The notes below the pieces were generated by a model that did not search any database, was not told where the DNA came from, and saw only the letters and a list, made by a program, of their open reading frames with translations. Positions 29,701 through 42,800 of a stretch of 64,000 nt of DNA are shown piece after piece. The position numbers and the translations under genes were made by a program. The stretch is from the NCBI GenBank assembly GCA_014549065.1, contig JACDOX010000004.1:13735662-13799661 (forward strand), written 5' to 3'. Source of the stretch: Cardinalis cardinalis. Lineage: Eukaryota > Chordata > Aves > Passeriformes > Cardinalidae. How positions within the stretch are numbered: the stretch's first letter is position 1; each line of letters starts with the position of its first letter.

Positions 29701-32700
29701 TAGTATCTGAAAGGGTAGTCATCTCTTGTCCAACCAGAGGGTTGCTCTCTCCTCCTTCAAACATCCCAAAAACATTTACCTTATAGGTAGTTCCTGCCCT
29801 GAAATAGTCAAAGAGGTGTACTTTAATTAAAGTCATCTGGCTAGTAAAATGCTAAACACTTCACTTATTAAATTCTCACAGGAAAAAAAATACCTAATGG
29901 AAAAGAAGGTGCTAAGACATGAAGCCGAAATACTGGCTCTTCCACAAGACATTGATGTTTCAACAATTTAAAAGTTGATTTTACACTCTATATTTAAATT
30001 TATAGCCTTCTTCATTCAAGTTATTTAATTCTGTGAAGAGAAATTGTCCAGGCAGCCAGAGATCAGGTTAGGAAAGCTAAAGCTGATAGAATTAAATCAG
30101 GCCAGGGACATCAAGGGCAACAAGGAAAGTTTCTATGGTACATCGATGATAAAAGGAAGACTAGGGAGAAAATGTGCCCCCTCCAGAAGAAAACAGGAGA
30201 CCTGGTTANCTAGGATATAGAGAAGGCTGAGGTGCTGAATTATATTTTTGCCTCAGTTTTCACTGAAAAGTGCTCCAGCCACACTGCTGGAAGGTCACAG
30301 AGGGCAAATTAAGGGACTGGGAGTGATGCCTGGGCTGCATCACAAGGGACCAGCTGGTCAAGGGAGCTGATTCTCACCCTCTATTCTGCTCATGTGAAAC
30401 CCCACCTGAAGTACAGTGTCCAGCTATGGAGCCACCAATATAAGAGCTTGGACCTCTTGAACGAGNCCAGAGGAAGATCAAAAAATTATCAGAGGGATGG
30501 AGTACTTATCCTGTGAAGACNGGCTGAGAGTTGGGGTTGTTCAGCCTAGAGAAGAGAAGAGTCTGGGGAGACCTTATGGTAGGCTTCCAGCACCTAAAGG
30601 GAGCCTAAGGAAAGCTGGAGAGGCACTTCTGACAGGGGCATGTAGGGACAGAGAATAATGGCTTTAATCACTAGGTTTAGATCAGATATTAGGAAGAAGC
30701 TCTTTACTGTGAGGGTGGTGTGACACTTGAACAGGTGGCCCNGAGAAGTTGTGGGTGTCCCATCCCAGGGCATGAAGGCCAGGTTGGATAGCAACCAGAT
30801 CTACTGGAAGGTGCACACAGCAATGAGGTTGGAACTAGATGATCTCTAAGGTTACAATAAACGCAANCCATTCTATGACTGTATGATTCTTTGACTTAAT
30901 GATCCTATTTTAATTATATTTAGTCTACTTGCCTAACAGATTTTGCCTTGGTGTGAAGCCTGTTTTAAAAATCTAAGCCTCTGAGAAAATTAATCAAGAG
31001 CTAAACTAAGCATCTTTTGAGAAACATGAGACAAGAAATTTTTGAGAGTAAACTTTAGAAATCTCAAATGCCCTTCATTATTCCATTATCTTTCTCATAT
31101 GTGAAATACAGCTCCAGCCTGTATCTTTGCCTCCTTCAGTTCCTGTGAGAAGACCACAAGTGATGTAAATGGATAANCTTAGAAAGAAACCTGCCAGGTA
31201 CCTTTCAGAGATGGCATAACAGGATTTTCATAGCTAATTGACAAAATTACTTGCTTAACTTACAGCAGATTTTACAAGGCATTTCAATACCAGATCGCGA
31301 TTAAACAAAATCCTAGGTTAAAGTTATTTAAAGGAAACGAAACAAAGCAAAGCAAAAACCAATATGAGGGAGTATGCATACCTAAGCTCCTCCAATACCA
31401 CTGTGCTGTCATAGGGCCCCACTATTAATTCTCCAAGGCTCTCATCATCTTCAGTAGGGTGGAAAGTTACTTTGTACCCCTTCACTCTCCCTGGGGCTGG
31501 CTCCCAGGTTACTCTGAAACTTGACATAGTTGAATCTGAAGTTCTCAGATTTCGAGGTGGCTTAAAGGGAGAGGCTGAAAGGGTGGGAAACAAAAGAGTT
31601 TAGATCAGGTCTACACATGGCAAAAAATCAACAAGTATGNTTTTAAGTATATATATGCAAATCTAGTATTAGTGAGAGTCCTAAACTCTTTGTTCCTTTC
31701 TTTAGCAAAGACAAGTATTAAGAGATGAAAGATGAGATTCCTGACATNTACCTATCTAACCAATAGGTACATGGGCTAAGTCTATTTTTGAGGCTCCCTC
31801 TGCAGTCAATGGACTGAGGGATAAATNGTCTGGCAGCTAAAGCAACTTGACCAACCACAGGTGTGGCAGTGTGTCAAAAACCAATTCTTCTGAGGAGTGC
31901 CAGCCAAACAGCTGGTCAAGGNTTTTAGGTCAAGAGCAAGTTCCTCAGAAGACTATCAGCTGCCCACTGCAGGGCAGTACTCACAGACAATGGTTAACAA
32001 ACTGTGGCTAGCTTCTGCATTTTGTGCAACTTTTGCTTGTGTGCAACTCTAAAGTGCAGTCATGGAAAATAATGCATCAGTGTAAGCTCAAAGTACAAAA
32101 AAACAAATGGGAATCAGAGTAAACAAAAAACTACCACTATTGCTTTGGCCTGAAAGACAGAGGAGAAAAAAATTGTCGTGTCCCTGTGCCTATGCAATTG
32201 TCTAGCTATAGCCAAAAGATCATAAATGTCCTCAAAAAGAGTTCTGCTGAGAAACAGTAGATACACTCCTACTCACAAGGAAAAGTACAGATTCTCTGTC
32301 TCATCTCTCATCATACTCCCTGAATTATCATGATAGCTTCCACTAAAAAGATGACTCAGGCCTCACTTGCTTCCACCACAGTTATTTAGACTGAAAGCAG
32401 AGACATATCTGTATCAAGATGAAAAGTTCAAAAATCAAAAGCAGCTGGATGATCTAAAATTTATCTCAGTATAATTTTCAGCATTAAACAACTACATATT
32501 GGTCAAGAGCTGATCAAGTTTTTGTGATTCCTTCATATCAATCACATTTGAGGTTAAGAAACCTTTCTTCAGTAACTGAGGTGCTGATATCTCCACTGTT
32601 AGGATACCTTTATCTTACTTCCTGTCATTCAATATAACATATATTCAGAAAACAGAGAATGTAATNAACTATCTACAGAGTACCTCTGTGAATGGCACTA

Positions 32701-35700
32701 GTGTCAGACAGGNAGAAACATCCTGAAAAAGATTCTCTTTAGGTAATAGCTTTTCATCTATGGAAGNAGAAAACTGACACTAAATCTGATTGATCTGAAC
32801 ATATAGAGAACATTTCCTTACAAAATATAAGGCCAGCATCACATTCATACTAAAGGTAGAGTAGAAAATGAGTTGTGCTTTTACCACAAAAATGCCTTCA
32901 CTGAGACTTAATAAACATTTTAAAGTTTCANTTCTGAGGGAGAAGACAGCCTAAGACCATGAAGTCAGACTTCCACATATGTAACTTCAAAATCATCTAC
33001 TCCCCCTTTTTAGTTCCTTGGGTTTTNCACAGAGAATATAGTGACCAGAGAAGACAAACCTAAACAACAGGATGCTGGGTAGCTATTTAATCAATACCCA
33101 CAAGCAAAAGGCAAAATATGCAACAGCTGACAACACTTGATTAAGTAGCCTGTCTTCCTCACAAAACACCTTGTTTAAACTTCTGATGACAGCATTTCAA
33201 AGCAATTCTAGTATTTTCAAACAGATTTTACACTGTACTTACACTTTTTAATATCAAAAGCTGTTCTCGGGCTATGCCACAGTGAAATTTCAAACAAATC
33301 AAACTCTCTTCTCAACTTATAACATTTTCTTCAATTTTCCTGTCAATTCATGATCTTGGCAGACTCTGACATGCTTTTCTATGTTTCTTGATTATTAATT
33401 TTAAGCACAAAACTTGCATTATGAAATCCTGTACAACCCTGTGGTACATACCTGTTGTTCCTTCTCCTTTTCTTGATTTCCCGTGTCCAAAATCATAAAT
33501 TGGAACAACAGTNATGTCGTACGTAGTGCGGGGCTTCAGTCGCTTTAGCACGATGCTGGTAGCAGGAGCATTTACTCTCCCAGACATTTGCCTTCCTCCG
33601 CTGCGTGCTCTGTAGTTCACACGGTAAGACAAGACTTTCCCAGGTGCAGGCTGCCACGTAACTCTCATTGTATTTTCTGTCTCGTTGTCTACTGTCAGAG
33701 TCCTGGCATTTGGTGACACTTTTCAGTGTAAAAATACGGATAAATTTTTACTTTATCATATACAGATATATTCAAACGCATGACTACAAAATTAGTGCTG
33801 CTGTACTAAAAAATAAAATTGCCCTTTTTTAAATTCCAATATTTGATTGTGGGGAAGACACAGGGGAATCTCACAGGCNGTTGTTAATTATTTTTTAATT
33901 GTGATGGACTAAAAAAACAGATGTGTGGTTTTCACTACTGAGACAAAAAAGGGGGAAGTATAAATCACATGATGACACAGCATAATTGGGAGTTTTATTT
34001 AGTCATGTTTTTCATTTATCCATTAAATAACNTATTCAGCACTCTCAAATTGATAAAGTCATTGATTTTCATGAACTCAATGTCCTATATATTTTCTAAG
34101 TTTTGACTTTACAGGTCTGATAAGGTACTGGTAAATACCTAAACAGCTGGTTGTTGAACCCCATGCAAACTGTCCTTCANATAGAGGCGAGTGACTTTCC
34201 AAATGCTTGGAAAATCACTCATCACAACATAGCATATGTGCTGAAATAGGCCCTTGAACTAATAAAGCATTTTCTCAACAAATTGCAGCATTCAGCTTCT
34301 AAGAGATATTTTCCAGACTGTACAAAGGTATAAATAATCCCAAGTGAACTGACAGGTATGCAATGCTGGCTGTCAGCCAAAATAAGCCATCTAGGTTTTG
34401 GCAAAGCTGAGCCCTCTTGGCATGGTGGAATCGGTCAGTATTTCAACACACAGTAAGGTAGGCTTTGTAGCTCCTAGGAACTGACAATTTCTAATTNTAT
34501 ACCAGAAAGATACAATAATTTCAAGCCATTAGCCCCAGGTCTGGGGCTATTGATAGGCCTAACAGCAAATTCCCTCGGTCAGCACACAGAGAGACAGTAC
34601 AAATGATAAGGCCAGGCTACACACCTAACCTGGAAAAGCTAGAACAGCTGGTGNTGCTGTGCTTGAACCAAGAAGGAAGCTGTGGGACAGCAGTCTGCTA
34701 GTCTGCTTTGACTCTGGGGAGTCAGCTCTTACTAACAGCAGCAATCACTACTCTTGCAAAACCTTGAGAACAACTGCTCTGGGTCAAGGACAAAGGTTAA
34801 CGTAATTCAGCAGCCTGTCTCCAACAGTAGTCAAAACAGATGCTTAAGACAGAGCACAAGAACATGTAAACACACATGATGCTTGCCCAGAGCCCTCCCT
34901 CAGGCTTTGTCTTTACATGGCCCCTTTAGGCAAACAACAGGAACGTCAAGCCTTATCCAGGACATCCCTTCATTCATTCTGACTCCTTTACTTGCAGTTC
35001 CTGCTGCAAAGAAACAAGCCATCCCTGGTCTCTGTGTTTTTTCACTTTGCCTACACTGCAGGAGAGGGTTGAGCCTGCTNTGAAAAATACAATATAATAT
35101 TTGGCAAATAAGAAAAAGAAGAGCCCCAGAAAGGTAAATAACAAACATCAAAATCACCCAGTGAGCCTCAGTTGAGGACTGTGAAGACTGGAAGGGCAAA
35201 AACTTGGAAAGGAAACTCATTGATTCTGTGGGAATGCACACCATCTTTCCTCCTTGCTCTATCAATATTTCCTTCACCTGATTTTTAGCAGTCACACCAA
35301 ACCTATAAAAGGCTGAATTCAGAGTAATATGCAGACCAAATAATACCTTCACTTGGAAGTAATTCTTGCTGAATTGAAACCGATATGACATAGAAGAGAT
35401 TTTTGTTTTTTAATGGTCCAACAAAATGTCAAAATTGGCTGAGCTGAGGTGGCCTTTTGGGTTAGGGAAACTTTTCATTAAAAAAAAAAAAAGAGGAAAA
35501 ATAAGATCTATTTTCTTTAAAAATTATAATTTCATCAAAAACAGAATGTTACAAAAGGTGGNAATTACCTTCAGGTAATTACCTTCACTTACCATCAGTA
35601 AAAGCCTCTCCTTCTACTGGATCTCCTTCTCCACTGTTGTAGGCTGCATATACTGAAATCCTGTATTTAGTCTCTGGCTCCAAGCCTTCTATCACAGCAT

Positions 35701-36792
35701 CCACTGTATTTCCTGGGACTCTCTTCTCTCCCATGGTATCATCATAATGTGATTTCCATACTATCCTGTAATGGTTAACTGTTCCTGGAGCTGGTGTCCA
35801 TGATAACCCAACTGTAGTGTCAGTTATGTCTGTGGTAACTAAATTACGTGGTGAACCACGTTCTGCAAGAAAGAAAACAGCAAATTCTTTCTTAAACACA
35901 AATAGCAAAAGTTAGCAAAGTACAAATGTAAAAGTCAAATGAAAAGCTAAACTGAACTTTTCCCATTAATATTATTTTCAATAATATATGAGGGTAGTCC
36001 CAAGAGAAAATAGATGAAGGTTTCAACAAAATGCTTAAAGCTAACTTTAGACTATGAATGATTTTATCCCTACCATGTAAGATACTTAGCAGTCATGCTT
36101 TAAAATATTCAAAATAAAAATGGCAGTATTCAAAGACCTGGAATGAAGCCAGTACTTAAATGTGATGCAGCTCACTTAGGTAAATTTTAACTCTCAAAAA
36201 AAAGATTTTATTTCATTCATTCATTGTAATTGTTATGTGTGTACCTTTTTTCCAAGGGTTAAATAATGGAGACTTTTCACAGAATCACAGAATCTGTTGC
36301 GTTGGAAGGGACCCAGAAGGACCACCAACTACCAGCCCTGCACAGCACCATCCCCAGGAGTCACATCATGTCCCTGAGAGAATTGTCCACACACTTCTCA
36401 AACTCTGTCAGGCTGGTGCTGTGACCACTGCCCTGGGGAGCCTGTTCCAGTGCCAAACCACCCTCNAGAGGAAGAACCTTTTTCTAATATCCAACCTAAA
36501 AGTCCCCTAACACAGCTTCAGGCCATTCTTTTGGTCCTGTCACTGGTCACCACAGAAAAGAGATCAGTGTCTGCTCCTGTCTTCCCTCTCATATTCAACT
36601 TTACATCAAAAAGGACCCCCAGGTCCCTTTCCATGGCATTGCTNTCCAGCATCTCATTCCCTACTCTGTCTGTACATCCATGGTTGCCCATCCCAGGCGC
36701 AGAATCCAGCACTTTCCCTTCTCGAACTCCATATGCTTGATGATTGCCCAGGCCTCTAATCAGTCAGAGTCCTTTCTCTGACAACTTTATTT

Positions 36793-36827
<35 letters not shown>

Positions 36828-39800
36828 TTAGTATTGGTATTTTCCAGAGTCCCACTTACCAGATCAGCTATTTCATTTTATGTTCACAACTAATTTGCAT
36901 GTGCTTACATCATCCCTCACTTACTGTAGAAAACACTCTCCATCTTTCCATTCAGAAGACCTGTACCTCTTTCCTCCCTGTAGTTTGTTTCAGCCAGCTT
37001 GGAACAAAGGAAGCAGCTCATTAGTCTGTGAAATCCAGTGTCAGTTGGATATGTGAATCTCACCCAACACACTAGAGTAGTTCCTCTGCTTAAAAATTTA
37101 GCTGATTGGTGTAAAGTGGTGCAGTGAAAGGAGTGCATCTGCTTAATGTTCAATGTACATTTATAACATATGTTCAATTTTTCAGTTGCAATGGCTTGCT
37201 TTTGATAGCAGGAAAGAAGCATTGACTGGTGGATTTAGTGCATCAGCCTCATCATAGAAAAATCTGCAAAAGGGCTCTATGAAACCAGATCCACATAGAC
37301 AAAGAAGTACTCAGTTCTTTGGTGTGTATTCTCTGTGGGATTTCTCACTGTACAGGACATTCCTGAGTGGCTCCTGCTTAGGAAGAGGACTTAAACACTT
37401 GGGGTGGCCTCATGGCATCACAGTTAAGTTTTACCCTCACTGATAAAAATATATTCTTATACTAATCCATAGCAGCCACAGGAGCAGAATCAAAATTCTT
37501 TGAACACAGAGGAATTCAATACTTATCCACTTTCCACTACTTAATCTCATTGCAAGAACAGACCTCACTACATTCAGAAGTCTGAAGCAGTTTCAGGCTG
37601 AGCCACAATTGCTCAAAGTCATAGTCTGAGTTTTCACTTTTCATATTCATTTGTCTTTTACTTCCACCACAATCTGCAACATTTCCTAACACAATCCCAA
37701 TGGAGNAGAAAATATTATCTGTAGAAAGTTTTGTTTTAGAAATATCTCATTGCTGGTGCAACTTCATTAAAAGTGAGACAACTAATCCCACTTGACTTAG
37801 TGATGAATAGAAATTAATGTCAACCTATCAAAGATTCACCAGCTACACAGAATGCAGAATCAGAGAGTACCACAACAATCACAAAGATGACTCTCAAATA
37901 CACCTAACAGAACATGTGTTGTGGGGGGGTTTCTGATTTTAATTCAGTCTTAGGGGCATTCCATCATGTTTTTCTGTAGACAGTTCTTTTTCTGTCCTAA
38001 CTCTGCATCAGTTCTTAAAAATGTACCCTTCAAACTGATTTTTCTAGCCATGTAAATAAAAAAAACATAAATGCCACAATTTATGGCATCTTCTCTTCAA
38101 ATAAAGGTTAAGATACAGAGGGTTTGGTAAATTTCAGTTAACATTTCCCAATAGTGATTGCATATACTGAAAAAGTTATAGTGAAAAGGCTCAATTCAGC
38201 TCATGCTTCATGAAGTCTCACCAAATTCAGTGACTGCATTAAATGAAAGCCAGGGCAGAATCTTAGCTCCAAATAACAATTTTCCTGGAAGCCTGAAAAA
38301 AAGATTTGCCTTCAAAAGTAAATTACAGCAATTTTTCTGTCTGCTCTTAAGCTCCTACTCTCAAATCTTGGCTTTTTCATACAATAAAAAAAATATTAAG
38401 GCAATCCAAATGGAAAAAATATGGAAAATCTAACTTGATAGAATGCACAGATGTCTCACAATAAAAACCTTTCTTTCCATATTTTAATGTAATATAAATA
38501 TACAAGTCACTTTATTTTGGCTACTTTAAAACATGGCTCTGCCACAACATGATTTCAGTATTCAAGTATCTGCTACCACAGCACAATTTTTTGCAAGTCT
38601 ACTCTTGGATACTACAGCTAATGATATATGTTGGAAATACTGCAAAAATAACTTTTTATTTAAAACCCTTATTGATTAAGTCATTATTGAGGTCATTAAA
38701 TAACAGAGGAAAATAATTTGTTTGGAATGGACTATAATGAACAGCAGTTACTGTAATATGTTGGTTCTGAAAGAAATATTCTTTGGAACTAAATGTCTTT
38801 TTTATAAGTCAAGGTAAAAGAGGGAAAAGGAACTGGGATTTCTACCAAACCACTAGAACTAAATGGAAAATTTTTACTTCAAATAGTTGGAAACTGCTGA
38901 CAAGACAACTTACCTACTAAGGGAAATTGGACATTTTATATGTTACACTGCAACTGAGAACATTTCTTCAACATAACACGCTAACTTGATTTGCACCTCA
39001 CGTGTGAAGTGGAAGTTCACTCACAGCTTTTTTTACTGCTTCATTTGATCTCCCACAGTAGTTTATTTTTAATTTATTATTAGGAGAACACCTATGTTTA
39101 AGATGAAGTCCAACTGTAAGTCTTACACTGTTAGGATTCCATGAAATATTATCAAATCTGCTACACTCAGAGTCAAGAAACACATTTATCCTCTGCAATA
39201 ACAATGGTATAATGTGGCCACTAACAAACATACCATNAGACCTATGAAATATTCTTCCCTTGGATTAAAACAAAATACCTAGGAATAGGGAGGAAGTGGC
39301 TCAGGGACATAGGAACAAGGGAAGGAGTCAATGGAGTCTTAACAGCTTTNTGAGGGAANCTTCTCATGTCTCCCTAAACTAGGGAATGCCCCCCAGGGTC
39401 TCCTCACCTAGGTAACTTGCTTATATTTCATGTACACACAACAATCTACAACTGTAACACCTGAACACTTATTTTTATTCTTTGGTCAATGTGTTCAGAA
39501 ATGTTTGTTGAATATCCACTTCTTGCCTGCTTTTTTAAACAGGATGATTAAGGAGCATGGAGAGACAATGCACATCATAAGAAAGAAAAGTGCTGGCTGG
39601 CTAGCAAAGGACTCCTGCTTTTTCTTGACTGGAAATGGAAGCTAATGTGTGTTCCTCACTTCATACAGCCCACAAGACATCAGCAAACAAAGATGTGTTT
39701 TTTAAATTATTCCCTAAAAGGCGTGAGTCCTGTGATGCTCTGGAGCATCAAACCAGCTGGTGTAAGCACAGCTGTAAGCCGTGGTGAGTACCTACACAGG

Positions 39801-42800
39801 AAAACAAAGTGCTTGCATGGACAGGTCAAACGCTTGCCTGGGAGAGCAAGCCAGGCACCAGCTTCAGGCTGTCGGATTCACTTTGGCAGTTTTTATCTCA
39901 GAGCACTTTTCACTGCCTACAGTCCCCTGCACAACTTTACCATCGCTTAAAGCAGACACACTTTGAAAAATTCACTTGGTAACCTTGAGTCAGGTGCTTT
40001 TATACTCTGTTCTGGACTTCTGAATGTCCAGTTTCCATATTAAGTTTTTCCACTGTAGTGTGCCAGAGACACAATAAAGCACTTTTCCTCTGCTCACTTG
40101 GCTTACTTCCCATAGTTCTCCAGCAATCACAGTTGTTACTGAATACAAGACTGAATCAGCTAAAATTAAAATGTTGACATTCATAAAAATCAAATGTCCT
40201 TATTCAAATGGCCTTTCCCCTCAGAGACATTTACACAACTCCAGCTGATCTCAGTGGGATTTTTACATGCAATTTGGGCCCAAAATTTAAACAGCATTCC
40301 ATGTGTGTTTTTTTTAAAACCAAGTTTCAAAATCAATCTGCAGTGGTAAATTTTGNGCAGAGCTATGTTTCATTTAAGTTAAACATAGGATTCTGTAAGC
40401 TAGCATCCTAAAATGTCAGAATCAACTAAATAAGCATTCACTTGTAGAGGCNTAGACCAAAATGTTCTGGCCTGAGTCCTGCCTTGTTTACAATGGGCAA
40501 AAATCAGAAGAATCCCATTGTGTCAGGAGTATCCCATTGTGTCAGCAGGCTAGATTGCCACAGCCAAGGATCCAAGTGCATGCATCAGATGAGATGATAG
40601 CAGATAATACTCTAGATAGTAGATAGGAGATGATACTCCAGTGGTCAAACTCTCCTCAGCGCTGGAGGAGGCAACCACTTGGGTGGGCTGATATCCCTCT
40701 CTCCAAGACATAAAGTGGTTAGCAACCAGCCCTCAGGCAAGTANAGAGGGGATGTGGCCATGGTGCAGGCCCATTAAAGCAGATTTCTTCTCTTCTGCAG
40801 AAAGGCAAGAAGGCCAACCAGGAGAGCTCTAACCCAAAACAAGGCTAAAGGTTAGAGNACCTTTAGTCAGAGCACTCCTGAGTCCCTGATGTAGGATAAT
40901 GCCAACAGGCGTTCACATTCAGTCCTTTTAATATTCTATCTGTCTTTTCCAAAAGTTATTCAGTTAACACTGTGAAGAAATATCTTCTTATTATTCACTC
41001 AACCTTCCCCTGCTGGGGTTTTTTTCTGATACATAATTTGTTTCCTAGAAAAAAAACTAGGATAATTTTCCTCAGATTATCAAGTCTGTTTCAAAGGTCA
41101 CACTCAAAAATCTTGGAATGTATAATTTCAAAAATGCATGATACAGCATTAAATCTCCTGAGGACACTGAGTCCTTGTTTCTGTCAAGACGGAAGCAGCA
41201 CTATGCTGTCTGACCATTACGTAAAGTGCTTGTGATAGGCTAAAAATCTCATTGTAAGAAAATGTCACTTGAATTTGTACTATTTTGTCTGTAGGAGGCC
41301 ATTAATTTCTAAAGCATTCTTATGTTACTACAGAAACAGCAAAAAAGAATCATTTATTTAGCAAAGAACTGCTACTCATTTTCTGACCAAAAACGANCCT
41401 GCCTCCAAAATCCCCAAACATAAACTATAAGAAATATATACAACAGAAAATCACTTCAAGCTGAAAATTATCCAGTTATGACAACTTTTTTTCATATCTT
41501 GTTGTGGTGCAGCCTAATTCTCACAACACAAATAGCTACTCCTCAAACAGTATGGAAGATTTGGGCCCTGTATCACTGAAACAAAGTTTCTCTTTCCAAA
41601 GCAGAAGACACAATGACATAATTATCTCTCAAATTTATTTATACTCTCCTGAATAAAATACAATATNCCTCTTTTTGCTTATTGCAAAAAGCAGAATGAT
41701 AAGAAACAAAACAGGCTGACATCTCTGCTAATGCAGACCAGCAACCTCACGTATGCCAAAGAACTTTCTTTTTTTTTTACCAACAGCATGTCTAGCCTAG
41801 GATCTTCACTGATATAAGTAGAAATACTAGGAATTTTCTCAATGCAAGCAAGATGGAAACCTGATTACTGAGTTTTTTTCTGGAGAAAAAAAAAATGAAC
41901 CAGTCTTTTTTCTAAATTTCACTGAAATTCGTATTTAAAAGTGTAATGACTTCCCTGATTACAGTCAGTTGCTTCAAATATTCTTAAAACTTTTTTGCAA
42001 ACTATATAGCTGCCAGCAAAAGGACACATAAAACAGATCTTCAGCTTTCAAGCTTTTCAGACATTTATTAGGATTAAGCATTTCTGTATTGATTGCTAAT
42101 CTTGCAATGAATTTTTTAGTCTTTAAAACAACCGCAATTTATGAAAGTTAATCTGCTTAGCAGCTAATGTACAGTATGTTCTTTTCATCTGACAGCATGC
42201 ATTTGGGCAGAAAATCAAATTCTTGCCAGACCTAAAACCACTTCTCTTATTAAAAACCAGATTAGAAAAACAGTAGCTCTCACAAACTGCCTGCTGTCTG
42301 CTGCATTTAGACTCANTGCCTTCACCATGTTTCTCATTGTATTTTATTTCTGGTGTAAGAGGACTTGGGTAAAGATCATANGATCCCAAGCAATATTGAA
42401 AGCCAAATGGTTTGTTTGGAGTGTTTGGAGATAAGAGAATGACTTTTCCCTAAGACATTCCATGGCTGTTTCTTGCTTGTTCTTCAATCTGTATTACTTA
42501 ACATCAATATAACCATCAGTGCAAATTTGTTTAGTTCCCCCAGCTGTCACAAGCCCTGTTCCACCCCAAGGCCAATGGCAGCCTTCACTGATTTAACTTA
42601 ATTTTAGCAGTTTCAACAACTTTGTGTGAGCTGAGGGGAATCATATCCAAAAAAGTATGTCTGAGGAAAATTTTTCCATGGCACCTTTATAGAAGTGCTC
42701 CAACCAAAGCTGCCCAGTGATGGATTGCCATGCACTTTTTAAAGTGAGAGAATAAAACTGGAGAGTTTTCTACAGCACATATTTTGCACATGCAGTTATG

